Under the pieces are notes generated by a model. That model was given only the letters and a program-made list of their open reading frames with translations, was not told where the DNA came from and searched no databases. From Chryseobacterium sp. G0162 (GTDB lineage Bacteria > Bacteroidota > Bacteroidia > Flavobacteriales > Weeksellaceae): DNA of 64,000 bases. The position numbers and the translations under genes were made by a program. Where the stretch lies: the NCBI RefSeq assembly GCF_003815715.1, contig NZ_CP033922.1, positions 806,001 through 870,000 of the forward strand, written 5' to 3'. How positions within the stretch are numbered: position 1 is the first letter of the stretch; every line of letters begins with the position of its first letter. Shown piece by piece: positions 1-8,005 of the stretch.

Positions 1-398
1 TCTTTTCCTTCCGCTACTTCAGTTCCATAACCTGCAGGAGTATAGAAAGCAGGAATTCCGGCCTGTGCTGCTCTGCATTTTTCTGCTAAAGTTCCCTGTG
101 GAGTAAGTTCAACCTCCAGCTCTCCTGAAAGCATTTGTCTTTCAAATTCAGCATTTTCCCCAACATAAGAAGAGATCATTTTCTTGATTTGTCTTTTATG
201 AAGCAATAATCCCAGCCCAAAGTCATCTACCCCGGCATTGTTTGAAATGCAGGTAAGATCTTTCACATTACTTTCCACTAAGGCATTAATTGAATTTTCA
301 GGAATTCCGCAAAGTCCAAATCCGCCCAGCATCAGTGTCATTCCATCTTTAATTCCTTCGATGGCCTCCTTTGCATTTTTTACTCTTTTATCTATCAT
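1..398 (-). CDS. CoA transferase subunit A, N-terminal part (cut by window edge)
   Basis: The first about 132 codons of a 3-oxoacid (succinyl-CoA:acetoacetate type) CoA transferase alpha subunit are visible; the gene runs off the left edge. The ATG lies at 396-398. The protein begins [16 protein letters not shown] and then carries [10 protein letters not shown], the glycine-rich CoA-binding motif of the family, followed by SNNAG and a conserved [13 protein letters not shown] segment. Family knowledge: subunit A pairs with subunit B, usually encoded just downstream, to move CoA from succinyl-CoA or another acyl-CoA to a 3-oxoacid in ketone-body or fatty-acid breakdown in the cytoplasm. The partner is not in the window, so exact substrate specificity cannot be told. 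Confidence 0.85.
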   Translation of the reverse strand, partial: MIDKRVKNAKEAIEGIKDGMTLMLGGFGLCGIPENSINALVESNVKDLTCISNNAGVDDFGLGLLLHKRQIKKMISSYVGENAEFERQMLSGELEVELTPQGTLAEKCRAAQAGIPAFYTPAGYGTEVAEGK

Positions 399-774
399 GA
401 AATATTAGATTTTTCTGTTGGCTAAATTTAATAAAAAATATCGTATCTGCGATGATTGGAAAAAGTTCCTAATCCCTATCCCATCCTGACTAGCCATTTT
501 TTGTATTAAAAATATAATTATCAAACATTTACAGCCAAAAGTGAACAAATCGGTTCATTTTTTTTATATATCTCGTAAAATTGATTTATATTTGGGGTTT
601 TAAATTCAAAAAAACATCACACTTTTAATCTTCGGATATAAACACAATATTAGTATAAAAATTATTTCTGACAGTGTAGCCGCTGTCTCTCCAATGCTTT
701 TACCTCTTACTTTCTTCGTATTGGTACACAAAAGTAAATCATCACAACCCTAAAATCAGAACTTAATATAAAAC
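399..774. other. Intergenic region with possible promoter and long leader
   Basis: These 376 bases separate two divergent genes and hold no convincing ORF. TATATTTG at 587-594 matches the Bacteroidota -7 element TAnnTTTG on the plus strand, without a clear TTTG box at the right distance. If used, it gives a leader of roughly 175 bases for the gene at 775. A small stem, GACAG (670-674) with CTGTC (683-687), lies in that leader. No known riboswitch was recognised. Confidence 0.3.
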
Positions 775-2310
775 ATGAAAAAACTATTTACGTCAGCGTT
801 GCTTGCATTAGTACTCAGCATCAACGTATATGCGCAAGAAAAAACTTATTTCGATGAAAACTGGGAAAAGACAACTCAGGAAAAAATGGAGTATTACCGT
901 GAAACGTCTCCTAAAGGAAAACTTACTCTAATTAAAGACTTTTATAAAAACGGAACACTTCAAATGGAAGGTCTGGCTTCTGATATCACTCCAAGCAACG
1001 AAGTTTTTGATGGTAAAGTAACCTGGTACACTCCCGAAGGAAAAGTAATGAGTGTGGTGAACTATTCTAAAGGGAAACAGCTTGGAGCTTCTCAGAATTA
1101 TGATGCTAAAGGGAAATTAATTGAAGACCTGGTTTATAAGGCTGATGGTACTTTTTCAGGAAAATCATTCAGCTATAAAGATCCGGAAAATGAGTATTAT
1201 TATAATACCCTTACAGTCTATGAGAACTCTACTCCTACCCAAACAATTATTTATGATGAGGATATCAAAGGAATCAGAACCGAAAGTATTATAGGTAAAG
1301 ACGGCAGATACGAAAATAAATACTATGGTGAAAAAGGCAAATATATTGGCAGCGGTAACTCTGAATCCAATAGTGAAAGTACCCAGGTAGACTATTATTA
1401 TAATCCGATGAGGGTTTCTAAAATCGAAAAGTATAAAAGCGACGGAAGCATCAAAGAAGGAATAATTTATGGTAAAAACGGAAAAGTTCTACAGGAGCAG
1501 AAAAGAGGTAAAAAAGATGGCTCTAAAACAACCTATGATGAATCCGGAAAGAAAATAGCCGATCTTACTTATCAATATGAAAAAGAGAATGATACCTACA
1601 AACCTATGGATGGTGAAGATTATCAGTTCGCCTATGATTACAGCCATATCTCAACCGTAGATATTTATAAAGGAGGTTTACAGGTTCTTAATAAAGAATT
1701 TAATGAAGATGGAAAACTTACTACAGAAAAAATCCTAAAAGAGGGCTCAACCCAGGAGATTAAATATTATGCTCCGGATGGAAAGCTAAAATCTACATTA
1801 ACGTATAAGGATGATATGCCTTACAATGGTATTGCCCACGAAGGTCTTACCGAAATGCAGTATAAAGATGGTGTTCTGGTAAATACAAGAAATTATACGG
1901 ATGAGAATAAGCTGAAGTTTGAAAAGAAACTAAACGCTAAGCAAACCGCTTATGATGCAACAGTATATGACAATAAAGGAACTATTTTATATACTTATAA
2001 CCAACCTGTAAATGAAGAAGAGTATGACTACAGCTTCACGGCTCAGATTGTACAATATGTAAAAGGTAAACCTGCCAACAAGTCTTCTGTAAAAGGAGGT
2101 ATTCTTCAAAGCGGAAAAATCAGAATAAAAGACTATTATGGAGCAAAGGAGCTTGAACGTAATGGAAAATGGATTTTATTAAAGGTTTATAATGCAGACG
2201 GAAAACTTGTTCAGGATTCTAAAATCCTGGCCGACACCGGTGATAATTACTTGTCTAGTGATAGCAATACTGTCATTCAGGAAGATCAATTGTACAGTGT
2301 TGTTGATTAA
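775..2310 (+). CDS. Secreted MORN-like (YwqK-type) repeat protein
   Basis: A 511-residue protein with a clear signal peptide (lysines, then a hydrophobic stretch ending in VYAQ, about residue 21). The body is built of short degenerate beta-repeats such as YDAKGKLIEDLVY, YNADGKLVQDS, YAPDGKLKSTLTY and YGKNGKVLQEQ, spaced about 20-25 residues. These resemble MORN-variant repeats of the YwqK antitoxin-like family common in Bacteroidota. No enzyme motif and no T9SS sorting tail are visible, so the protein is probably periplasmic or outer-membrane associated. MORN-type repeats usually form an extended beta-sheet for binding. It is monocistronic, followed by a hairpin terminator. The function is unknown and the YwqK label describes only the repeat type. 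Confidence 0.6.
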   Translation: MKKLFTSALLALVLSINVYAQEKTYFDENWEKTTQEKMEYYRETSPKGKLTLIKDFYKNGTLQMEGLASDITPSNEVFDGKVTWYTPEGKVMSVVNYSKGKQLGASQNYDAKGKLIEDLVYKADGTFSGKSFSYKDPENEYYYNTLTVYENSTPTQTIIYDEDIKGIRTESIIGKDGRYENKYYGEKGKYIGSGNSESNSESTQVDYYYNPMRVSKIEKYKSDGSIKEGIIYGKNGKVLQEQKRGKKDGSKTTYDESGKKIADLTYQYEKENDTYKPMDGEDYQFAYDYSHISTVDIYKGGLQVLNKEFNEDGKLTTEKILKEGSTQEIKYYAPDGKLKSTLTYKDDMPYNGIAHEGLTEMQYKDGVLVNTRNYTDENKLKFEKKLNAKQTAYDATVYDNKGTILYTYNQPVNEEEYDYSFTAQIVQYVKGKPANKSSVKGGILQSGKIRIKDYYGAKELERNGKWILLKVYNADGKLVQDSKILADTGDNYLSSDSNTVIQEDQLYSVVD

Positions 2311-2332
2311 TCAACAGATCATTTGAATATAG

Positions 2333-2365
2333 AGCAGTTTCAGTTTTTGGAACTGCTTTTTTATT
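2333..2365 (+). terminator. Rho-independent terminator of the MORN-like gene
   Basis: AGCAGTT (2333-2339) pairs with AACTGCT (2351-2357), followed by a T-rich run. It starts 22 bases after the stop codon. Confidence 0.6.
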
Positions 2366-2402
2366 TTGTTCTCGCAGATCACTCAGATTTCGCAGATGAT
2401 GT

Positions 2403-2435
2403 AGCCTTGTCAAGGTTTAAAACCTTGACAAGGCT
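2403..2435. repeat. 33-base perfect palindrome, probable dispersed repeat
   Basis: The arm starting AGCCTTGTCAAGG (2403-2418) pairs perfectly with 2420-2435 around a single central A. There is no T-tract, so it is not a typical terminator. It lies in a gene-free stretch (2366-2624) that also repeats short TCGCAGAT phrases (near 2362, 2387 and 2494). I recall similar palindromes in Chryseobacterium intergenic DNA, which suggests a repeat family. Confidence 0.6.
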
Positions 2436-2624
2436 CACACCTAAAGTTTTTATTGAGAATGGAATATTTTAATTCTTTAGCAAACACATAGATTTCGCAG
2501 ATGTCTATGAGGATTTGAATCATTAAGAAAATGAAATTTTAAGGTAAGTGAAACTTCATTTAAGAGGTGTCTTAATAGGGAGATGTAAGATTCTAAATCT
2601 GTGGGAAATTTAATACAACACAAA

Positions 2625-2651
2625 ACAGGCTGTCATTTTTTGACAGCCTGT
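2625..2651 (-). terminator. Terminator of the phosphatase gene
   Basis: ACAGGCTGTCA (2625-2635) pairs perfectly with TGACAGCCTGT (2641-2651) around five T. On the minus strand it lies 25 bases after the stop codon and is followed by TTTGTGTTG. Confidence 0.65.
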
Positions 2652-2675
2652 ATACTTCATGGTTATGTTATGTCG

Positions 2676-5423
2676 TTACTGAATAATCAGTTTTAAAGTA
2701 AATAGTTTTCTTGCGTGAACTTTTACAAAATACACTCCTTTTGGAAGGTTTTCATTCACTAAAGAGAAGCGCTGATTATGAATATTCTTTGATTCATACA
2801 GTAATTCTCCTGCTGCTGATACCAGCTCAATTTTATCAATGGGATAATCACTTTTGATGAAGGTTGGCTCACCCGGTTTTGTAGGGTTTGGATACAGGAT
2901 TACATTTTTCTCTGTACTTTTTGCCTCCTCTACTCCTAAAGATCCTGAACTTACCTGAAACTGTACCCTGTTTGAAACTTCCGTATAAGAATCGTTGGTA
3001 AACATCACCATATAATAATTTCCAGGTGTGGCTGGCACGCCGTTCACACTTCCTGTAATTGCTTTGGTTCCCTGTGTTACCCCATCAAAATACGTATAAG
3101 AAACAAAATTATCATCCGGTGTCTGAATATTCTGAGGATAGATTCCTAACCAGTCTTTAATAATTCCCGGAGAATCCGTCCAGGAAGCTGTAATATTTTC
3201 ACCTAATGAATACACAGGCTTGTTGATCCACAACTCGGTAACGATATCTCCTACTTTAAAGAATACTTTTTCTCCAATTCCATTGTATCCGTCTTCCAAT
3301 AAGTACTGAGCATAATAATATCCTTTTGGAAGCCCTGTAAAATTAAGGGTTCCCGATGCTGTGGTTACATAACTCCATTTTATTGAGGTTGTCGTTCCCG
3401 GAGTCTGTCCCATTTTATAAATTCCGATCCAGTCTTTCTGAAGACTTGGAGCATTTGTAAAATTGATCGTTACTGTTCCCCCTACCGGATACGTATCTGC
3501 TGTAGCCTGTAATTGAACTTTCGGACCTACATAGAAGCTTTTTCTTGCAGTAATATCTGTGTAACCGTTATTGGCAAAAAAGCCTGCAAAATATTGACCT
3601 TTATTAGGTAAACCATTATTGAAAGTAGCCGTTCCAGCTGTTTGCCCATTGGTGTAAACATAGGTCTGTGAAGTTGTAGATCCTCCTGGTGTCTGGCCTT
3701 TTTTATAGATTCCCACCCAATCCTGCTGATTTCCAGGGCCACCGGTGAAAGTAGCAACAATAGGTTCATTTTGGGAATATTCCGTTTTATCTAAAGTGAA
3801 GGTAGGATTCGAAACCACACTTCCTGTAATTTCAAACTGTTTCACCTCGCTCCAGTCGCTCCACTCCAGATTTCTGTCTCTGTAACGGGTTTTCACATAA
3901 TAAATTCCGTTCGGGATTGCATTCGCAGCTAAACTCACCTTTGTAATATCTACTCCTTCATTTAAATTCTTGGCTTTATCCGGATTTCCGTTTCCATCTT
4001 TTCCGAACCAGTTTTCAAAATCACGATAGAATTCCTTTTCAATTACAGAAAAATCTGCTGCTTTACTAATTAAGAACTGGGTTGTATTCAAAAGTTCTCC
4101 ATTGGATGATGAAAAGGCACTTCCATTCAAGGTTAAAGGCAATGTAATTGGCCCTGAGAAGGTATTTGTAACAGAAGGTTTTGCCGGCTTTGGCTGATTT
4201 TTATACCTGTGGAATGAATCTACCAGTACATTATTTTTCTTGGTATATTTTCCACCAATAGAATAACATTCTACATCTACTTTGCCTGTTGGAATATCTA
4301 CCTCAACGATCTGATAAGTCCAGTCTGTCAGTGTTTTCTGAACATCATCAAAATCCTGTTCATTAGACATTCCCCAATACTGATCCCAGGCTGTTCCTCC
4401 TGAAATAATCTGGTAATTCGGCGTGTTTTTCAACTGTCCTCTGTGGTATAAATGGTGGTGTGCCCCAACGTGCATCAGGTATTTATCAGATGTTACCAAA
4501 AGCGGAACGGCATTATTTCTTACCCATGTGGAAATATCACCTACATATTGCTCTGCCTGATAAGGTCTGTGGCTTAACGAGATGATCCAGTCTACTGTAG
4601 AATCATTGTTTGCTTCATTTAAAATCTGTTGCAGCCAAGTCTGTTGAGCAGATCCGGTATGTTCTGAACTTAAACTGATAAACAATACATTTCCTGCCTG
4701 CTGAGCGTAATAATTTTCGTTTCCTGAAGTAATCCCTTTATACTTAATCTCATCAATATAAAAATGGGCATAATAAGAATTCATTCCGAGAGTTCCGTAG
4801 GTTTCGTGGTTTCCTACAGTGGTCTGGATAGGCAGGTATGGTGATAGTTTAATATTCTTTTTGAAGTGAACATTCTCATAATGATCCAGTGTTCCCACAT
4901 CCACCTGGTCTCCTACCATGAAAGTAAGAGCAATATTATCCGATGGATCAGAACCCGCTCCGAATTTTTCTTTTAATTTTTTAAAAGCATTCAAAGTAAG
5001 ACTGTCGTATCTAGGTTCTGCTTTGATCTGGTTATCCCCCATAATCAGAAAACGGATCTTTCCATTGGCTGTTACCGGCTGTCCTGGTAAAGGAAGTGTT
5101 CTAAAATTGTATACCGCAGATTCATTACCTCCGGTTTTTATCTTATAATAGTACTTGGTATTCGGTTGAAGATTACCAATTTTTGCGGTGTGATAATAGT
5201 AATTATTGTTGTAGCCTGTATCTGAAAAAATATTAGTAGTACCGGTTACCGTTACATTCAGATTAGTTGGGGAATCCCCGTAGATCACGGTTGTTTCGTT
5301 ATCGGAAGCGGTCTTCCAATTAACGATCATGGAATTCGGAGTCGGGTTTTGCAGATATGGGAACAAAACCTGTCCGAATGCCATTTGGGCCGCGAAACAA
5401 AAAAAGAAGAAATAATGTTTCAT
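2676..5423 (-). CDS. T9SS-secreted purple-acid-phosphatase-like metallophosphoesterase
   Basis: A 915-residue exported enzyme. A signal peptide covers about residues 1-17 (ending FGQ). Next comes a fibronectin-III/purple acid phosphatase N-terminal type domain (about 20-110), then a calcineurin-like metallophosphoesterase domain (about 122-395) with GDNQ (D130), GDQVD (D172), GNHE (N205, H206), SLSHRPY (H285) and GAHHHLYHR (322-324), which are the expected two-metal ligands. Three tandem domains of about 90 residues follow (about 541-630, 633-722, 727-820), each with a DW(V/I/L)GIY motif. The last 75 residues are a T9SS type A sorting domain (LYPNP, then GVYFVKV near the end). The likely role is extracellular or surface hydrolysis of phosphomonoesters, perhaps for phosphate supply; the substrate is not deducible. 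It is monocistronic. Confidence 0.85.
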   Translation of the reverse strand: MKHYFFFFCFAAQMAFGQVLFPYLQNPTPNSMIVNWKTASDNETTVIYGDSPTNLNVTVTGTTNIFSDTGYNNNYYYHTAKIGNLQPNTKYYYKIKTGGNESAVYNFRTLPLPGQPVTANGKIRFLIMGDNQIKAEPRYDSLTLNAFKKLKEKFGAGSDPSDNIALTFMVGDQVDVGTLDHYENVHFKKNIKLSPYLPIQTTVGNHETYGTLGMNSYYAHFYIDEIKYKGITSGNENYYAQQAGNVLFISLSSEHTGSAQQTWLQQILNEANNDSTVDWIISLSHRPYQAEQYVGDISTWVRNNAVPLLVTSDKYLMHVGAHHHLYHRGQLKNTPNYQIISGGTAWDQYWGMSNEQDFDDVQKTLTDWTYQIVEVDIPTGKVDVECYSIGGKYTKKNNVLVDSFHRYKNQPKPAKPSVTNTFSGPITLPLTLNGSAFSSSNGELLNTTQFLISKAADFSVIEKEFYRDFENWFGKDGNGNPDKAKNLNEGVDITKVSLAANAIPNGIYYVKTRYRDRNLEWSDWSEVKQFEITGSVVSNPTFTLDKTEYSQNEPIVATFTGGPGNQQDWVGIYKKGQTPGGSTTSQTYVYTNGQTAGTATFNNGLPNKGQYFAGFFANNGYTDITARKSFYVGPKVQLQATADTYPVGGTVTINFTNAPSLQKDWIGIYKMGQTPGTTTSIKWSYVTTASGTLNFTGLPKGYYYAQYLLEDGYNGIGEKVFFKVGDIVTELWINKPVYSLGENITASWTDSPGIIKDWLGIYPQNIQTPDDNFVSYTYFDGVTQGTKAITGSVNGVPATPGNYYMVMFTNDSYTEVSNRVQFQVSSGSLGVEEAKSTEKNVILYPNPTKPGEPTFIKSDYPIDKIELVSAAGELLYESKNIHNQRFSLVNENLPKGVYFVKVHARKLFTLKLIIQ

Positions 5424-5616
5424 AATCGCTTAATTTTAAAATGACATATAGAGTTTTAATTTGTAAATCAATAATTTAAAAAAATCATTATGCTGATTTT
5501 TATTTCGGGCAAAAGTAGAAGTCCCATATAAACTCTGCCTGATGGAATCTTAAAGAATCTGTTAATTTTTTGATGAAACCGGAATGAAAAATTTATAGTT
5601 TTTACCACATTAAATA

Positions 5617-5649
5617 TTTGGTATATTCAAAAACTATTTTGTACATTTG
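5617..5649 (+). promoter_or_regulatory. rplS promoter
   Basis: TTTG (5617-5620), 21 bases, then TACATTTG (5642-5649): a full match to the Bacteroidota sigma-A consensus. Transcription should begin near 5655, leaving a leader of about 65 bases before rplS. I found no convincing folded leader by eye, but ribosomal protein leaders often carry autoregulatory structures. Confidence 0.8.
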
Positions 5650-5718
5650 CAACCTGTTATTCAACCTCTGACGATAAACGTGTAAGTTGCTTAGCTTTAA
5701 CATTTTATTTTATTAATA

Positions 5719-6075
5719 ATGGATTTATTAAAGTACGTACAAGACAAGTACATTGCGAAAAAAGAATTCCCTGAATTCAAAGCAGGTGATACAATTACTG
5801 TGTATTACGAAATTAAAGAAGGACAAAAAACTAGAACTCAGTTCTTCAAAGGGACAGTTATCCAATTAAGAGGTACTGGTTCTACAAAAACTTTTACCAT
5901 CAGAAAAATGTCTGGTGATGTAGGTGTAGAAAGAGTATTCCCTATCAACTTACCTGCACTTCAAAAAATTGAGGTTGACAGAAGAGGTAGAGTTAGAAGA
6001 GCTAGAATCTACTACTTCAGAGATCTTAGAGGTAAAAAAGCGAGAATTAAAGACGCTGCTTACAAGAAGAAATAA
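5719..6075 (+). CDS. rplS: 50S ribosomal protein L19
   Basis: A 118-residue protein matching bacterial L19 throughout. It has the basic N-terminal segment, the beta-barrel core GDTITVYYEIKEGQKTR and FKGTVIQLRGTGSTKTFTIRK, VGVERVFPI, and the basic tail RRGRVRRARIYYFRDLRGKKARIK. L19 sits at the 30S-50S interface and helps form an intersubunit bridge. The gene stands alone here, with its own consensus promoter upstream and a strong terminator 24 bases downstream, unlike organisms in which rplS is co-transcribed with trmD and rpsP. The length is normal for the family. Confidence 0.97.
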   Translation: MDLLKYVQDKYIAKKEFPEFKAGDTITVYYEIKEGQKTRTQFFKGTVIQLRGTGSTKTFTIRKMSGDVGVERVFPINLPALQKIEVDRRGRVRRARIYYFRDLRGKKARIKDAAYKKK

Positions 6076-6098
6076 TTCAGACAACAATAAATGCAAAA

Positions 6099-6132
6099 GG
6101 AAGCTGTTTACACGTAAACAGCTTCTTTTTTT
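6099..6132 (+). terminator. rplS terminator
   Basis: GAAGCTGTTTA (6100-6110) and TAAACAGCTTC (6115-6125) form a perfect 11-bp stem with a 4-base loop, followed by seven T. Confidence 0.9.
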
Positions 6133-6513
6133 ATGGGCAATTGGTAATGCGTAATAAATGATGATATTATTTCTGTGTAGAATTTTTTATCTCTTTATAC
6201 TTTTGTTTTGAAACAAAAGTATACAAAAGTTCAAGACTGGAATTATCCGCTAAAAATTTAAACGGACTTCTAAAATTTCCAAACTCGTATAGTCCAGTTG
6301 GTACTCTTTCGATTCAAGACTAGAGTCATACCCAGACCGTGGAAATTTTTTAACGGATTAATTGAAATTTCCCCAACGCTCCTAATTCCCAGGTCGATGG
6401 AGAGCTCCCCTTACTCCGATTCTCAAACATCTGTGAAAATCTGTGTCATCTGTGGTTAATAATATGAGTAATAGGTAATATTTACACCTAATCTTTACAT
6501 CCTGAATATGCTA
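6133..6513. repeat. Gene-free stretch with long palindrome, probable dispersed element
   Basis: About 380 bases without a plausible gene. A 13-bp perfect inverted repeat (6196-6208 with 6211-6223; core ACTTTTGTTT / AAACAAAAGT) is followed by a unique-looking stretch with stops in all frames. Near 6424-6462 come phrases of the type ATCTGTGAAAATCTGTG and CATCTGTGGTTAAT, which recur in altered form near 62301-62331. The mix resembles intergenic repeat debris typical of Chryseobacterium genomes. No transposase or terminal target duplication is visible. Confidence 0.45.
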
Positions 6514-6957
6514 TTATTCTTTGTATGGAGTTCCTTTTCCAGTTTCCAGGAAGAGTTTTAGGCTGCCCAGAAACTGCACCCAACCATTGGAGCAGATATC
6601 ATAACATTCAATATCCGGATTTAGACCAAGGTGGGTAACTTTTATTTGTGTATTTTCTCCCGTTGGCACTAGTTCCCAAACGATGGTGGTTCCAATCCAT
6701 TCTGTCTGATTTTTTAACTCTGGAAGAGCAATCAGCGAGTCTTCTACCTCCCAGATTATCTTTGAATTGGGTATCGATTCTTTCACCCGCATTGTTTTGT
6801 GAATATTAACTCCAAATCTTATGGTGAATACATCTCCGGTTTGAGCGGAGGAACCTTCAAACATCTCAGTCCACCAAAGTGGAATCTGACGAGCTAAAGC
6901 ACCATAAGATTTGTCTGCAGTAGTTTTTACTTCTATTGTATTGGTATAATTATCCAT
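6514..6957 (-). CDS. SRPBCC-family (AHSA1/START-like) protein
   Basis: A 147-residue soluble protein. The start chosen is ATG at 6955-6957 (MDNYTNTIEVK); a 9-codon extension would need TTG and lacks support. The fold signature is an N-terminal beta strand with helix (IEVKTTADKSYGALARQIPLWWTEMFEG), beta strands (FTIRFGVNIHKTMRV; KIIWEVEDS), TTIVWELVPTGENTQIKVTHLGL, and the C-terminal helix WVQFLGSLKLFLETGKGTP. This matches the SRPBCC/AHSA1 group, which forms a hydrophobic ligand cavity. Function and ligand are unknown; annotators often call such proteins 'ATPase' through Aha1 homology, which is not warranted. It sits between a non-coding element and an AraC gene, with no operon partner. Confidence 0.75.
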   Translation of the reverse strand: MDNYTNTIEVKTTADKSYGALARQIPLWWTEMFEGSSAQTGDVFTIRFGVNIHKTMRVKESIPNSKIIWEVEDSLIALPELKNQTEWIGTTIVWELVPTGENTQIKVTHLGLNPDIECYDICSNGWVQFLGSLKLFLETGKGTPYKE

Positions 6958-7146
6958 GGTATTTATTTTAGTTTGGTTATACAATTTTATGGAAATTAAT
7001 TACCAATGGGCTTTACATAGGACAAGAAATAGATTGATGAACAATGCATTGATCATCCCGTTAAAAATTCTTTGAATTTTTACCACCCCTCCAGAGGAAG
7101 GGAATGATTCCGTATTCAACTGGAATGTTATGGATAAATAATAGAT

Positions 7147-7929
7147 TTACTCGTTTTTTATTAGATATTGTAGGGGTGTAGAACCAGTATGCTTTTTAAA
7201 AAATTCAATAAAAGCACTGTCTGAAGAGAAATCTAAAATATGAGATACCTCTCCTATTGTATTTCCATCTACCAAAAGTTCAATAGACCGTTGAAGTCGC
7301 CACTGCTGTCTCCATTCCTGGTAAGAAAGACTGGTTTCCTTTTTAAAAATACGGGTAATAGTCTTTTCAACAGCTCCGGTTTCTTCTGCCAGTTTTTTTA
7401 GCATGGGTGGTGTGGAAGTCCGTATTGTCCACTCCTCTACGATTCTCTTAAGACGTCTGTCAACAGGCATTTTAAGTTCCAGTTTTTCTTCAGGAGCTTT
7501 TGCTATTTCATCCCAAAATACGTTTAAAACATTCTTTTGGTCAACCTTCAGCGAGCTCCATTCCCAGAAACAGATTCTTTCAATAATTTCTTTTAATAAA
7601 GAGTTTACATGCAAAACTCTGAGACTGGAATTCATATACTTTTCAGCATATTCGTTATCAAAATAAATAGATCTATAGGCTACAATATTCCGGAAATTCA
7701 CCCTATGAACTTCACATGCTGGTATCCACAGCATCCTGAATGGTGGTAATACAAACTGCCTGTCAGAAGTCGTTACGGTCATACATCCTGAAGGCGCATA
7801 CAACAGCTGTGCTTTGGTTTTGTGGTCGTGAAATCCGGAATCGTGCATGACCATATCGGATGCTATTCCAATCACTTTTTCTTTTAGAGCATCTGCATCA
7901 AATTCTTCATTTTGTTTCAATATCGCCAT
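7147..7929 (-). CDS. AraC-family transcriptional regulator
   Basis: A 260-residue regulator. The N-terminal half is a cupin-like sensing domain (about 30-110: HDHKTKAQLLYAPSG, FVLPPFRMLWIPA, HRVNF). The C-terminal AraC DNA-binding domain (about 160-258) has two helix-turn-helix motifs (LKKLAEETGAVEKTITRIFKKE and IGEVSHILDFSSDSAFIEFFKKHTGSTP). The layout matches the NimR/YdeC-like group, which usually controls a divergently transcribed MFS pump. Here an MFS efflux gene starts at 8006, divergently and only 76 bases away, so local control of that pump is a reasonable inference. No inducer can be predicted. Confidence 0.88.
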   Translation of the reverse strand: MAILKQNEEFDADALKEKVIGIASDMVMHDSGFHDHKTKAQLLYAPSGCMTVTTSDRQFVLPPFRMLWIPACEVHRVNFRNIVAYRSIYFDNEYAEKYMNSSLRVLHVNSLLKEIIERICFWEWSSLKVDQKNVLNVFWDEIAKAPEEKLELKMPVDRRLKRIVEEWTIRTSTPPMLKKLAEETGAVEKTITRIFKKETSLSYQEWRQQWRLQRSIELLVDGNTIGEVSHILDFSSDSAFIEFFKKHTGSTPLQYLIKNE

Positions 7930-8005
7930 GTCCTATTTTCGATATTTTTTGTTTTTATATCATTATAAATATACAGTGATTTTTTCAAAACTTTGCAGAA
8001 AAAAA

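Noticed and set aside
7847..8005. Upstream extension of the MFS protein
   Set aside because: It lies within the divergent AraC gene and lacks membrane-protein character.
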